From Actinomycetes bacterium (GTDB taxonomy: Bacteria; Actinomycetota; Acidimicrobiia; Acidimicrobiales; Bog-793), in NCBI GenBank assembly GCA_021809425.1, contig JAKBAA010000004.1, positions 1 through 64,000 of the forward strand: 64,000 bases of DNA, written 5' to 3'. The position numbers and the translations under genes were made by a program. This document shows positions 1 through 8,570 of this stretch, in pieces. Position 1 is the first letter of the stretch; each line of letters opens with the position of its first letter. The notes beneath the pieces were generated by a model. That model had not been told where the DNA came from, searched no databases, and worked only from the letters and a program-made list of their open reading frames with translations.

Positions 1-149
1 GACAGGAACAGGTCGTGCGCGCGCTTCTCGAACACGCGCATCTCGAGCATCGAGCGGTAGAGGGCGAGGCGGACCTCGGGGGGGGTGGGGGGTGGGGGTG
101 GGGCGGCAGGGAACTCCAGGTCGGCCTGCAACGGTTTCGAGATGGTCAT
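1..149 (-). CDS. TPP-dependent dehydrogenase E1 component alpha subunit (pyruvate/acetoin/branched-chain type), N-terminal fragment truncated by window edge
   Basis: Reverse-strand translation MTISKPLQADLEFPAAPPPPPTPPEVRLALYRSMLEMRVFEKRAHDLFLS; 'LYRSML-MR-FE-RAHDLFL' is typical of E1-alpha N-termini. Open at the window edge, so absent from the ORF track. Confidence 0.65.
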   Translation of the reverse strand, partial: MTISKPLQADLEFPAAPPPPPTPPEVRLALYRSMLEMRVFEKRAHDLFL

Positions 150-195
150 CCTGCCTCCTCTGCGCGCCCAGCGCGCCACGAGCCGTCGCCCGACA

Positions 196-1446
196 TCAGT
201 AGGCGTTGGCGACGAACAGCTCCTGGGCGGGGAAGAGCGTGATGACCCGTGGCCCGTCCGCCGTGACGACGATCTCCTCCTCGATGCGCGCCGCCGAGTA
301 GCCGTCGGCCGCGGGGCAGTAGGTCTCGAGGGCGAACACCATCCCCTCCTGCAGCTCCACCGGATGGTCGAGGCTGTTGAGCCGGGAGATGATCGGCCGC
401 TCGTGCAGCGCCAGCCCGAGGCCGTGGCCGAACTGGAGGCCGAACGCCTCCATCTCGTCGTCGAAGCCGAACTCGTCGGCGCGAGGCCAGACCCGGGCCA
501 GCTGGTCGGTGGTCGCCCCGGGCTTCACGAGGTCGATCGCCGCGTCGATCCACTCCCGGGCCCGCTTGTAGGCGTCGTGCTGGGCGGGGGTCGCCCGGCC
601 GACGTTGAAGGTGCGGTAGTAGCAGGTCCGGTACCCGTTGAAGGACTGGATGATGTCGAAGAAGGCCTGGTCGCCCGGACGGATCAGGCGGTCCGAGAAG
701 TTGTGGGGATGGGGGCTGCACCGCTCGCCGGAGACGGCGTTGATCGCCTCGACGTCGTCGGAGCCCTGGCGGTAGAGGTACTCGTTGGCGACCGCAACCA
801 CCTCGCTCTCGCGCACGCCCGGCTTCAGCATGTCGCTGATCACCTGGTAGCAGCCGTCCACCATCGCCGCCGACATCGAGAGCAGGAGCAGCTCGTCGTG
901 CGACTTGATCTGGCGGGCGTCGAGCATCACCTGCTGGCCGTCGCGCACGTCGATGCCCGCCCGCTCGAGGGCGCGCAGCATGGGGACCTCGACCAGGTCG
1001 ACCCCGACCGGGGCGTCGCCGACGCCGGCGTCGTCGAGCAGGGACTTGACCTCGATCGCCGCGGCATCCATCAGCCCGGCGTCGGGAGCCACCGAGCCCC
1101 GCAGCCCGAGCATCCCGGCCCGTGAGTTCGAGGGCTCGAGCCAGGGGGCGTAGAGGCGGTGGTGCTTGGCCGCAGAGCCGAAGTCCCAGAGCATCGGCTC
1201 GCCGCCGCGGGCAAGGAGGGAGTACCGGGCCACCTTGTCGCGTACCCACTCGCCGATCTGGGTCGAGGTCGTGTACCGGACGTTGTTGACGTCGAAGCAG
1301 AGCAGCGCCCCGAGCTCCGATGCCTCGAGGGCAGCACGGGTGCGGGCCAGCCGGTACTCGCGCAGGCGGTGGAAGTCCACACGCTCCTCGAAGTCGACCG
1401 CCATGCGCCCGGGGGCCGGGAGCAGGGTGGGGGGGCGCTCAGTCAC
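196..1446 (-). CDS. M24 family (pita-bread fold) Xaa-Pro peptidase / creatinase / DddP-like protein
   Basis: GHGLGLALHERP, LQEGMVFALE and RIEEEIVVT motifs of the M24 fold; an N-terminal creatinase_N-like region; GTG start overlapping the upstream livF stop. Confidence 0.85.
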   Translation of the reverse strand: MTERPPTLLPAPGRMAVDFEERVDFHRLREYRLARTRAALEASELGALLCFDVNNVRYTTSTQIGEWVRDKVARYSLLARGGEPMLWDFGSAAKHHRLYAPWLEPSNSRAGMLGLRGSVAPDAGLMDAAAIEVKSLLDDAGVGDAPVGVDLVEVPMLRALERAGIDVRDGQQVMLDARQIKSHDELLLLSMSAAMVDGCYQVISDMLKPGVRESEVVAVANEYLYRQGSDDVEAINAVSGERCSPHPHNFSDRLIRPGDQAFFDIIQSFNGYRTCYYRTFNVGRATPAQHDAYKRAREWIDAAIDLVKPGATTDQLARVWPRADEFGFDDEMEAFGLQFGHGLGLALHERPIISRLNSLDHPVELQEGMVFALETYCPAADGYSAARIEEEIVVTADGPRVITLFPAQELFVANAY

Positions 1447-2263
1447 GGTTCATCTCCCCTGTCGTCTCCTGCCGGGCCGGCGAGGCGGGCTCGGACCTTG
1501 CGGCGCCGCCGAGGAAGAGGGCACCGATCTCGGGATGCCGCAGGACCTCCTGACCGGTGCCGGTGAAGCGCACGCGCCCATTCTCGAGCACCACGCCGTG
1601 CGTCGCCAGCTTCAGCCCGGCGCGTGCGTTCTGCTCGACGAGCAGGATGGTCCGCCCCTGCTCGTGCATCAGGCGCACGGTGGCGAACACGGCCCGGAGC
1701 GTCTTCGGGTCGAGGCCCATGGACGGCTCGTCGAGCACCACGATCTTCGGGTCGAGCATGAGGCAGCGGGCGAACTCCACGAGCCGCTGCTGGCCGCCCG
1801 AGAGGGCGCCGGCCTTGTCCTTTCCCCGCTCGGCGATCACCGGGAACTGCTCGACGATCTCGTCGAGCCGCCGGCGCACGTCGGCCCGGTCCCGGACGAG
1901 GAAGGCCCCCATCTCCACGTTCTCCCGGACGGTCATCTCCCGGAACAGGCTGTGGTTCTGGGGGACCTGCACGATGCCCTGCTCGAGGATCCCCTTCGGG
2001 CTCGTCCCGACGAGGTCCCTTCCCCGGAACTCGATCCTTCCCTGGCGCGGCCGGAGCAGCCCGCTCACCGTGGCGAGCAGGGTCGACTTCCCGGCCCCGT
2101 TCGGCCCGACGATGCAGGTGATGCTCCCGGGCGGGACCTCGAAGTCCACCCCCTTCAGCACGTCACCACCGCCATAGCCGGCGACGACGCCGGACAGTCG
2201 GAGGAGCGCCTCGGCGCCGGCCGGGGCCGGGCGGGTCGCCTGCTCAGCCGACAGCGACGTCAT
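1439..2263 (-). CDS. livF: Branched-chain amino-acid type ABC transporter ATP-binding protein (LivF family)
   Basis: Walker A GPNGAGKST, signature LSGGQQRLVEFARCLM, Walker B IVVLDEPSMGLDP. Confidence 0.92.
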   Translation of the reverse strand: MTSLSAEQATRPAPAGAEALLRLSGVVAGYGGGDVLKGVDFEVPPGSITCIVGPNGAGKSTLLATVSGLLRPRQGRIEFRGRDLVGTSPKGILEQGIVQVPQNHSLFREMTVRENVEMGAFLVRDRADVRRRLDEIVEQFPVIAERGKDKAGALSGGQQRLVEFARCLMLDPKIVVLDEPSMGLDPKTLRAVFATVRLMHEQGRTILLVEQNARAGLKLATHGVVLENGRVRFTGTGQEVLRHPEIGALFLGGAARSEPASPARQETTGEMNRD

Positions 2264-3020
2264 CTTCCTCCTCCTCGTCCGCCCCGCCGAGATAGGCGTC
2301 GAGCACGCGGTGGTCGCTCTGCACCACCTCCGGCGGTCCGGTGATGATGGGGGTTCCTTGGTGCATGCAGGTCACCTGGTGGCTGAGGCTCATGACGAAT
2401 TCCATGTTGTGCTCGATGACAAGGAACGTCTTGCCCTGCCCGTTGAGCTCGGTGATGCGGTCACGGATCTGGTTGATGAGGGTGGGGTTGACGCCACCGG
2501 CCGGCTCGTCGAGCAGGATGACCGCAGGGTCCGCCACGAGGACGTAGGCGAGCTCCAGCAGCTTCCGCTGGCCGTAGGAGAGCGTACCGGCGCGGGCGCT
2601 CGCCAGCCGGGTGAGGCCCACGAAGTCGAGCAGCTCGTAGGCCCGCCGCTGCTCGAGCTCGCTGGCGGCCGGACGGAGCACGCTCCGCAGCCATCCCTCC
2701 TTTCGCTGGGTCGCCACGAGCATGTTCTCGAGCACCGTCAGCCGACCGAAGATGCGGGTCAGCTGGAACGTGCGCCCGAGGCCCCGGGCGAAGATCTGGT
2801 CGGGACGGGCCCCGGTCACGTCGGCGCCGGCGACCGTCACCGTGCCCGAGTCCGGCGTGACGTAGCCGGTGATGATGTTGAACAGCGTCGTCTTGCCCGA
2901 CCCGTTCGGACCGATCAGGGCGGTGATGGACCCGTCCTCCACCGTGAGCGAGCAGTCCTGGAGCGCCTGCAGGCCGCCGAAGGACTTGGAGATGCCCCGC
3001 ACCTCGAGCAGGGCGCTCAT
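2244..3020 (-). CDS. livG: Branched-chain amino-acid type ABC transporter ATP-binding protein (LivG family)
   Basis: GPNGSGKTT, LSYGQRKLLELAYVL, VILLDEPAGGVNP; LivG-type C-terminal region. Confidence 0.92.
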   Translation of the reverse strand: MSALLEVRGISKSFGGLQALQDCSLTVEDGSITALIGPNGSGKTTLFNIITGYVTPDSGTVTVAGADVTGARPDQIFARGLGRTFQLTRIFGRLTVLENMLVATQRKEGWLRSVLRPAASELEQRRAYELLDFVGLTRLASARAGTLSYGQRKLLELAYVLVADPAVILLDEPAGGVNPTLINQIRDRITELNGQGKTFLVIEHNMEFVMSLSHQVTCMHQGTPIITGPPEVVQSDHRVLDAYLGGADEEEEDDVAVG

Positions 3021-4093
3021 CGGGAGGCTCCGACCGGCGAGCCGACGTCCACGACGGGCGGGACCCCCGGGTCCTCGCCGACGAGCCGGGCGGCCTGGGT
3101 CCGCTCCCGGCGGGCGGCGACCCGCTCGGCCAGCGTCGGCACGATCCCGCGCGGCATGACCAGGATGACAAGCAGGAACAGGGCGCCGTAGATGACCAGG
3201 TACACCGATCCGACCGAGTACTGCAGCGTCAGGTACTGCTGGATCGGCTCCAGCACGAGCGCCCCGAGCAGCGGCCCGGAGAGCGTGCCGAGGCCGCCGA
3301 AGAAGGCCATCAGCGCGACCGTCACGTCGAACAGCGGGTCGAAGGCGAACTGGGGAAAGATCTGGCCGATGAAGAAGGCGTAGATCGCGCCCACCATGCC
3401 CACGGGGACGGCGGAGACCATGAAGCTGAGCAGCTTCACCCGCTGCACCTTCACCCCGAGGCCCCGTGCCCGGTCCTCGTCGTCACGGATCGCCAGCAGC
3501 TGCAGCCCGAAGCGCGAGCGCCGGATGGCGGCCGAGATGGCAAGCGCGAAGGCGAGGACCCCCAGGGTGACGTAGTAGAAGCTGTTGTTGTACTGCGTCG
3601 CCCCCCAGGTCGGCGTCGGGACCTGGACCCCCGACGAGCCCTGGGTGAAGCCGAGGTTGAACGCCAGGAGCTGCACGACGAAGAACACGGCGATCGTGAT
3701 GACCACGAAGGTGTGCCGCCGGGTCCGCAGGGCGATCAGCCCGAAGGGGATCGCCATGAGGGCGGCGACCACCCCTCCGGCGGGGACGAGGGCGAACATC
3801 GTGTAGCCGGCGGCGAAGTTCCAGTGCGTCGAGACGAGCGCCATGGTGTAGGCCCCGGTGCCGAAGAAGACGGCATGCCCGAGCGCCACGTAGCCGGAGT
3901 AGCCGGCAAAGCTGTTCCAGGCCACGGCCGCCGTCATGTACACGAGGGTGAAGACACCGATCGTGGTGACCGTCGGGTTCGTGAACACCACCGGGAACAG
4001 GCCGAGGAGGACGGCGAACGCCGCCCATGCGCCCGCCACGACCAGCCGGGGACGGGCGGCCGCCACCGGCGGCATCCCGCCGCCCCCGCTCAC
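3017..4093 (-). CDS. livM: Branched-chain amino-acid type ABC transporter permease (LivM family)
   Basis: Multi-TM protein with 'AIRDDEDRARGLGV' and 'LGGLGTLSGPLLGA' LivM motifs. Start moved to GTG 4093, which overlaps the livH stop; the tracked ORF begins upstream at 4195. Confidence 0.9.
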   Translation of the reverse strand: MSGGGGMPPVAAARPRLVVAGAWAAFAVLLGLFPVVFTNPTVTTIGVFTLVYMTAAVAWNSFAGYSGYVALGHAVFFGTGAYTMALVSTHWNFAAGYTMFALVPAGGVVAALMAIPFGLIALRTRRHTFVVITIAVFFVVQLLAFNLGFTQGSSGVQVPTPTWGATQYNNSFYYVTLGVLAFALAISAAIRRSRFGLQLLAIRDDEDRARGLGVKVQRVKLLSFMVSAVPVGMVGAIYAFFIGQIFPQFAFDPLFDVTVALMAFFGGLGTLSGPLLGALVLEPIQQYLTLQYSVGSVYLVIYGALFLLVILVMPRGIVPTLAERVAARRERTQAARLVGEDPGVPPVVDVGSPVGASR

Positions 4094-4971
4094 TGGGCCC
4101 TCGCGACCTGCCGGCCGAAGAAGCCGGCAGGCCGCACCGAGAGGACCACGACGAGGGCGGCGAAGAACACGGCCGTCGCCCAGATCGGCGACCACACCAC
4201 AGCGACGACGTCCTCGAGCACCAGCATGAACACCGCCGACAGCAGCGCACCGCCCATGCTGCCGAGACCGCCGAGGATGACGATCGCGAGCAGCCGGGAG
4301 ATGAGGTCGTAGCTCGACGAGGCGTTGAAGGCGTTGGTCGCCCCGAAGATCATCCCACCCGCCGCCGTCACGGCGACGCCGATGCCGAACGAGACGGTCG
4401 AGACCCGCCGCACGTCGATGCCGACGAGCCGGGCCGCCGTCCGGTCCTGCAGCGCCGCCCGCACGCTCGCACCGAAGCGCGTCCGGTACAACAGTGCGTA
4501 CAGGGCCACGAGCAGCACCGCCGCCATGGCGAAGCCGAACAGGTAGATGTCGGCCAGGTAGAAGCCGAGGATGTGCACCGACCGGTTCACGTACCAGGCG
4601 TGGATCTGGACGTAGTTCACGCTGAACGTCATGTTCAGCACGCCCTCGATGATGATCGAGACGGCATAGGTCACGAGGATCGACATCGCTGTCCGATCCC
4701 CTTCACGCAGCCGCCGGATGAAGCCCCACTCGACGCCGAGCCCGATCACGAACAGCGCAGGGATCGTGATGAGGAGCCCGAGGAACGGGTCGATCCCGGC
4801 ATGCACCGAGAGCGCGTAGCTGAGGTAGGCGCCGAGCACGACAAAGATTCCCTGGGCGATGTTGATGATGTCCATCACCCCGAAGATCAGGGTCAGGCCC
4901 GCCGCCATCAGGGCGTACACGCCCCCGGTGAGGATGCCGTCGATGATCGCCTCGACGATCGAGGTACCCAT
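4090..4971 (-). CDS. livH: Branched-chain amino-acid type ABC transporter permease (LivH family)
   Basis: 'GGVYALMAAGLTLIFGVMDIINIAQG' N-terminus and 'AIVILGGLGSMGGALLSA' motif. Confidence 0.92.
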   Translation of the reverse strand: MGTSIVEAIIDGILTGGVYALMAAGLTLIFGVMDIINIAQGIFVVLGAYLSYALSVHAGIDPFLGLLITIPALFVIGLGVEWGFIRRLREGDRTAMSILVTYAVSIIIEGVLNMTFSVNYVQIHAWYVNRSVHILGFYLADIYLFGFAMAAVLLVALYALLYRTRFGASVRAALQDRTAARLVGIDVRRVSTVSFGIGVAVTAAGGMIFGATNAFNASSSYDLISRLLAIVILGGLGSMGGALLSAVFMLVLEDVVAVVWSPIWATAVFFAALVVVLSVRPAGFFGRQVARAQ

Positions 4972-4975
4972 GGTG

Positions 4976-6253
4976 CTAGCCGCCCCAGTTCGCCTTCGGG
5001 AACTGGATCTTCACCGAGTTCGGGTCGGTGCTCGGCAGCACCTGGACGAAGTTGGTCTTCTGCCACTGGAACACGAAGGCCGCCGCAGCGCCGTTCATCC
5101 CCTTGGCGTCGAACTGCACCGGGCCCTGGACGCTCGAGAAGATCTTTCCACTGTGCAGGTACTTGATGAGGGTGGCGTTGTTCAGGCTCTTCGTCGCCGT
5201 CACCGCCTGGGCCATGACCTGGCCGACCGAGTACGCCTCGGCGACGTCTGAGTTGATGCCCGAGGGGGTGCCGCCGTACTTCTTCACGTACTCCGCAACC
5301 ATCTTCTGGCTCGAGGCGTTCCGGTAGCCGGGGTACCAGCCGTTCGGGACCATGATCCCGTTGGCGTTGCTCGCACCCACCGCCTTCAGGAAGGTTGCGC
5401 CCTGGTCCGGGCCGCCCGTCGCGATGAACGCCTTCGGGTTGTAGTGCTGCTGGACGAACGCCTGGACGAAGGCGGTCGCCGTCGGCACGTCGACCGAGCC
5501 GAGCACCACGATCTGCGCCTTCGAGGCGGCCACGGCGTCGGCGATCGGCGTGTAGTCGGTGACCTCTGCCGGGAAGACGTGGGAGTACACCGTCTTCACC
5601 CCGGCGGCCTCGAGGATCTTCTGTGCCGGGCCGATCTGCGGCTCGGTGAACGGGTCGTTCGAGGTGGGGTAGGCGGCGGTCTTCGGTCGCTGGCTCGGCG
5701 GAAGGGAGGCGATCCACTTGGCGAAGAGCACCAGGTTGTCGACCACCGGGAGGCTGACGTCGAAGACGTTGTGGAGCCCGTTGGCGAACACCGACGGTGC
5801 GCCCCCGGCACCCTCGACGAGCGCGTAGCCGAAGCGGTTGGCGATCTTCGAGGCCGGCACCGTGAGCAGCGTCGAGAACGGGCCGAACAGCAGGCTCGCG
5901 TGGTTGATCGTGATGAGCTTCTCGTAGTTCGTGACCACCTGGGTCGGGCTCGAGGCATCCGAGACGACGTCCAGCTGCACCGGCCGGCCGAGCAGGCCCC
6001 CGGCGCGGTTCTGGTCGGCGGCCCACAGCTGGTAGCCCCGCTGGAACGCCTGGCCGTCGGCCGAGAAGTCGCCCGACAGCGACAGCGACACGCCGATCAC
6101 GATCGGCGCACCCTTGGCCTTCGGGGCATGCGCGCCGGACGCCCCGGCGACGCCGACGGCCGACGCCGTCAGCCCTCCGGCGGCGAGCGCCGCCAGCGCC
6201 AGCGGCGAGCGCCGTCTCCTCGAGCTCCCCCTGCGAATCTTCCCCCCATGCAT
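4976..6253 (-). CDS. ABC transporter substrate-binding protein (LivK / periplasmic-binding type I)
   Basis: Signal-peptide-like N-terminus MHGGKIRRGSSRRRRSPLALAALAAGGL, then 'PIVIGVSLSLSGDFSADGQAFQRGYQLW'. Start set at ATG 6253 with an upstream AAAGGAG; the tracked ORF is extended. Confidence 0.9.
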   Translation of the reverse strand: MHGGKIRRGSSRRRRSPLALAALAAGGLTASAVGVAGASGAHAPKAKGAPIVIGVSLSLSGDFSADGQAFQRGYQLWAADQNRAGGLLGRPVQLDVVSDASSPTQVVTNYEKLITINHASLLFGPFSTLLTVPASKIANRFGYALVEGAGGAPSVFANGLHNVFDVSLPVVDNLVLFAKWIASLPPSQRPKTAAYPTSNDPFTEPQIGPAQKILEAAGVKTVYSHVFPAEVTDYTPIADAVAASKAQIVVLGSVDVPTATAFVQAFVQQHYNPKAFIATGGPDQGATFLKAVGASNANGIMVPNGWYPGYRNASSQKMVAEYVKKYGGTPSGINSDVAEAYSVGQVMAQAVTATKSLNNATLIKYLHSGKIFSSVQGPVQFDAKGMNGAAAAFVFQWQKTNFVQVLPSTDPNSVKIQFPKANWGG

Positions 6254-6368
6254 CTCGGCTTGCTCTCCTTTGCTCGTCGACCCTGCGGGCCGTGGGTGGC
6301 TGTTGCGGTACGGATCGATCCGGGCGCAGCTCGGCGGCCGGGGGCCCATGGGCCCGCCGCCGGCCGCC

Positions 6369-7301
6369 TCAGGTGACGGGATGGAGGCCGTCGTCGACGG
6401 GGGTCTCCTCGCTGACGAGCTCGAAGCCTGCCGAGCGGGCGACGAGGGTGGCAAGGGCGGCGAAGTCGACGTCGCCGAGCCCCTCGCCGACGCCGGCCTG
6501 CACGAGGTGGTGGACGAGCGCAGCGACCGGCATCGGCACCTCGAGCGCCCGCGCCGCGGCGAGGCCGAGATCGAAGTCCTTGCGCAGCAGAGTCGTCGTG
6601 AACGTCGGCTTGAAGTCGAGGTTGACGAGCGACGGCGTCTTGTAGCGGCTGAAGGTCGACCCCATCACCGAGTCGTTCAGGAAGGCGAGGAAGTCCTGGC
6701 GCCGGACCCCACCCTTCTCGGCGAGCACGGTGATCTCGGCGAGCGACTCGATGACGACGCCGAGGAACAGGTTGTGGCACAGCTTGACGAGCCGGGCGAC
6801 CTCGCCCTCGCCGACGTAGGTCACCCCGGCGCAGATCGCCTCGAGCTCGCCCCGCACCTCGTCGAACGCGGCCCTCGGGCCCGACACCGCCATGGTGAGC
6901 CGGCCAGACGACACCACCTTCGGATTGCCGCTGACCGGTGCGGCGAGCAGCGTCGCGCCCCGTGCCTCGAGCAGCTCCCTGCCCCGCGCGGAAGCCTCGG
7001 CCGAGACGGTCGAGCAGTCGACGACGACGCGCGGCACCTCCCCCTGGGAGAGCAGCCCGCCGGGGCCCTCGAGGACCTGGAGGAAGTCGTCGGAGCCTGC
7101 GACCGCCACGAAGACCACGTCGCGTGAGGCCAGCTCGCCGATCGTCTCGGCCACCTTGGCGCCGAGGGCGACGAGCGGCTCGACCTTCGCTCTCGTCCGG
7201 TTGTAGACCGCCACGTCGCTCCCGGCCACGATCAGGCGGGTCGCCATGGCAATTCCCATGCGACCGGCACCGATCCAGCCGATCAGGTGCTCTTCGGACA
7301 C
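6369..7301 (-). CDS. NAD(P)-dependent beta-hydroxyacid dehydrogenase, 3-hydroxyisobutyrate dehydrogenase family
   Basis: 'IGWIGAGRMGIAMATRL', 'APVSGNPKVVSSGRLTMAVSG', 'VKLCHNLFLG' HIBADH family motifs. GTG 7301 preceded by GGGGGAG; alternative GTG 7319. Confidence 0.88.
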   Translation of the reverse strand: MSEEHLIGWIGAGRMGIAMATRLIVAGSDVAVYNRTRAKVEPLVALGAKVAETIGELASRDVVFVAVAGSDDFLQVLEGPGGLLSQGEVPRVVVDCSTVSAEASARGRELLEARGATLLAAPVSGNPKVVSSGRLTMAVSGPRAAFDEVRGELEAICAGVTYVGEGEVARLVKLCHNLFLGVVIESLAEITVLAEKGGVRRQDFLAFLNDSVMGSTFSRYKTPSLVNLDFKPTFTTTLLRKDFDLGLAAARALEVPMPVAALVHHLVQAGVGEGLGDVDFAALATLVARSAGFELVSEETPVDDGLHPVT

Positions 7302-7316
7302 CGATCTCCCCCTGGC

Positions 7317-7330
7317 CACAAACGATTGCA
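7317..7330. promoter_or_regulatory. Putative LacI-family operator (CACAAACGATTGCA) in the divergent promoter region
   Basis: 12 of 14 positions match the LacI-family palindrome TGCAAACGATTGCA; adjacent to the start of the minus-strand operon and about 1.2 kb from a LacI-type regulator gene. Confidence 0.4.
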
Positions 7331-7448
7331 GCGCTCATGCTCGCGCTCGCTCCCGGCGGCGTCAAGCAAGGACGAGGCCCGCCGCGCCACGCCCCGTCAC
7401 GGGCAGGGCTGTGCCATCATTGCCACCGCCAGTTCCTGCAGTCCGAGC

Positions 7449-7484
7449 GACGGGACACGCGACGGGGCACGCGACGGGACACGG
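7449..7484. repeat. Three tandem copies of a 12-bp unit GACGGGrCACGc
   Basis: gacgggacacgc / gacggggcacgc / gacgggacacgg, read directly, just upstream of the ATG at 7494. Confidence 0.9.
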
Positions 7485-7493
7485 AGGAGTGCC

Positions 7494-8552
7494 ATGGCCG
7501 ACGAGGTGCTGGCCAGCGCCATCGCCAACTGGGGACCGCGGTTCGCGGCGAACGGGGTCGACCCGAACGACGTGGCAGAGGTGGCGGCGGCGATCGGGCG
7601 CTGGGACGACTGGTGCGCCGCGTGGTCGGCGATCGGGGCCCGCCACGAGGAGCTCGGACGCCGGGCGCTCGCGGACGGCCGGTCGCGCACGGCCGGCGAG
7701 CAGCTCGCCGAGGCGGCCACCTGCTACCACTTCGCCAAGTTCCTCTTCGTGCACGACCCGGCGCAGCAGCTCGTGGCCCACGAGGCGGCCGTCCGGTCGC
7801 TCACCGAGGCGTTGCCGCTGCTCGACCCGCCCGGTCGGCGGGTCGAGGTGCCCTTCGAGGGGACGACCCTGCCGGGCGTCCTCCGGCTACCGAAGGGCGC
7901 GGCGCCGCACCCCGTCGTGGTCCTCGTGCCCGGGCTCGACTCGACGAAGGAGGAGTTCCGCTCGGTCGAGCGTTCGTTCCTCGACCGGGGGCTCGCGACG
8001 TTCGCCGTGGACGGGCCGGGGCAGGGAGAGGCCGAGGCCCTCCCGATCCGCCCCGACTGGGAGGTCCCCGGGCGCGCCATCCTCGACCACGTGGCGGCGC
8101 TCGAGGGGATCGACCCTGGCCGGGTCGGCGTGTGGGGGGTGAGCCTCGGGGGCTACTACGCGCCGCGGTGGGCGGCCGGAGACGAGCGCCTGCGGGCCTG
8201 CGTCGCCCTGTCGGGCCCCTACGGGCTCGGGGCGGCGTGGGACCGCCTGCCGGGCCTCACCCGGGCGGCGTTCGCCGCGCGGGCGCACGCGGCCGACGCG
8301 GGCGAGGCGCGGACGCGCGCCGCCGCGCTGTCGCTCGAGGGGGTGGCCTCCAGGATCCGCTGCCCGCTGCTCGTCGTGTTCGGGGCTCGGGACCGGCTGT
8401 TCGCGGTGGGCGACGCGGTCCGCCTCGCCGAGGAGGCCGGTGGGCCGACCGAGCTGCTCGTGCTCGAAGAGGGCGGTCACGGGTGTGCCAACGTCGTCTA
8501 CCGCCAACGCCCCTACGCCGCCGACTGGATGGCGCGCCAGCTCCTGGCATGA
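7494..8552 (+). CDS. Alpha/beta hydrolase (dienelactone / 2,6-dihydroxypseudooxynicotine hydrolase / FrsA-like)
   Basis: Nucleophile elbow 'GVWGVSLGGYYAPRWAA' (GxSxG), 'VLVPGLDSTKEEF', C-terminal 'EEGGHGCANV' His. Internal ATG 7494 preferred for its upstream GGAGGAG. Confidence 0.85.
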   Translation: MADEVLASAIANWGPRFAANGVDPNDVAEVAAAIGRWDDWCAAWSAIGARHEELGRRALADGRSRTAGEQLAEAATCYHFAKFLFVHDPAQQLVAHEAAVRSLTEALPLLDPPGRRVEVPFEGTTLPGVLRLPKGAAPHPVVVLVPGLDSTKEEFRSVERSFLDRGLATFAVDGPGQGEAEALPIRPDWEVPGRAILDHVAALEGIDPGRVGVWGVSLGGYYAPRWAAGDERLRACVALSGPYGLGAAWDRLPGLTRAAFAARAHAADAGEARTRAAALSLEGVASRIRCPLLVVFGARDRLFAVGDAVRLAEEAGGPTELLVLEEGGHGCANVVYRQRPYAADWMARQLLA

Positions 8553-8570
8553 CCCCGGTCGGCTGCCGCC

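Noticed and set aside
85-1125. 346-aa plus-strand ORF at the left edge
   Set aside because: Antisense to the M24 gene and E1-alpha start; composition is a shadow ORF.
196-1446. Confident DMSP lyase (DddP) assignment
   Set aside because: Overall M24 architecture is compatible, but DddP keeps the metal-ligand Asp (ICVDISR) that is Cys here; substrate cannot be called.
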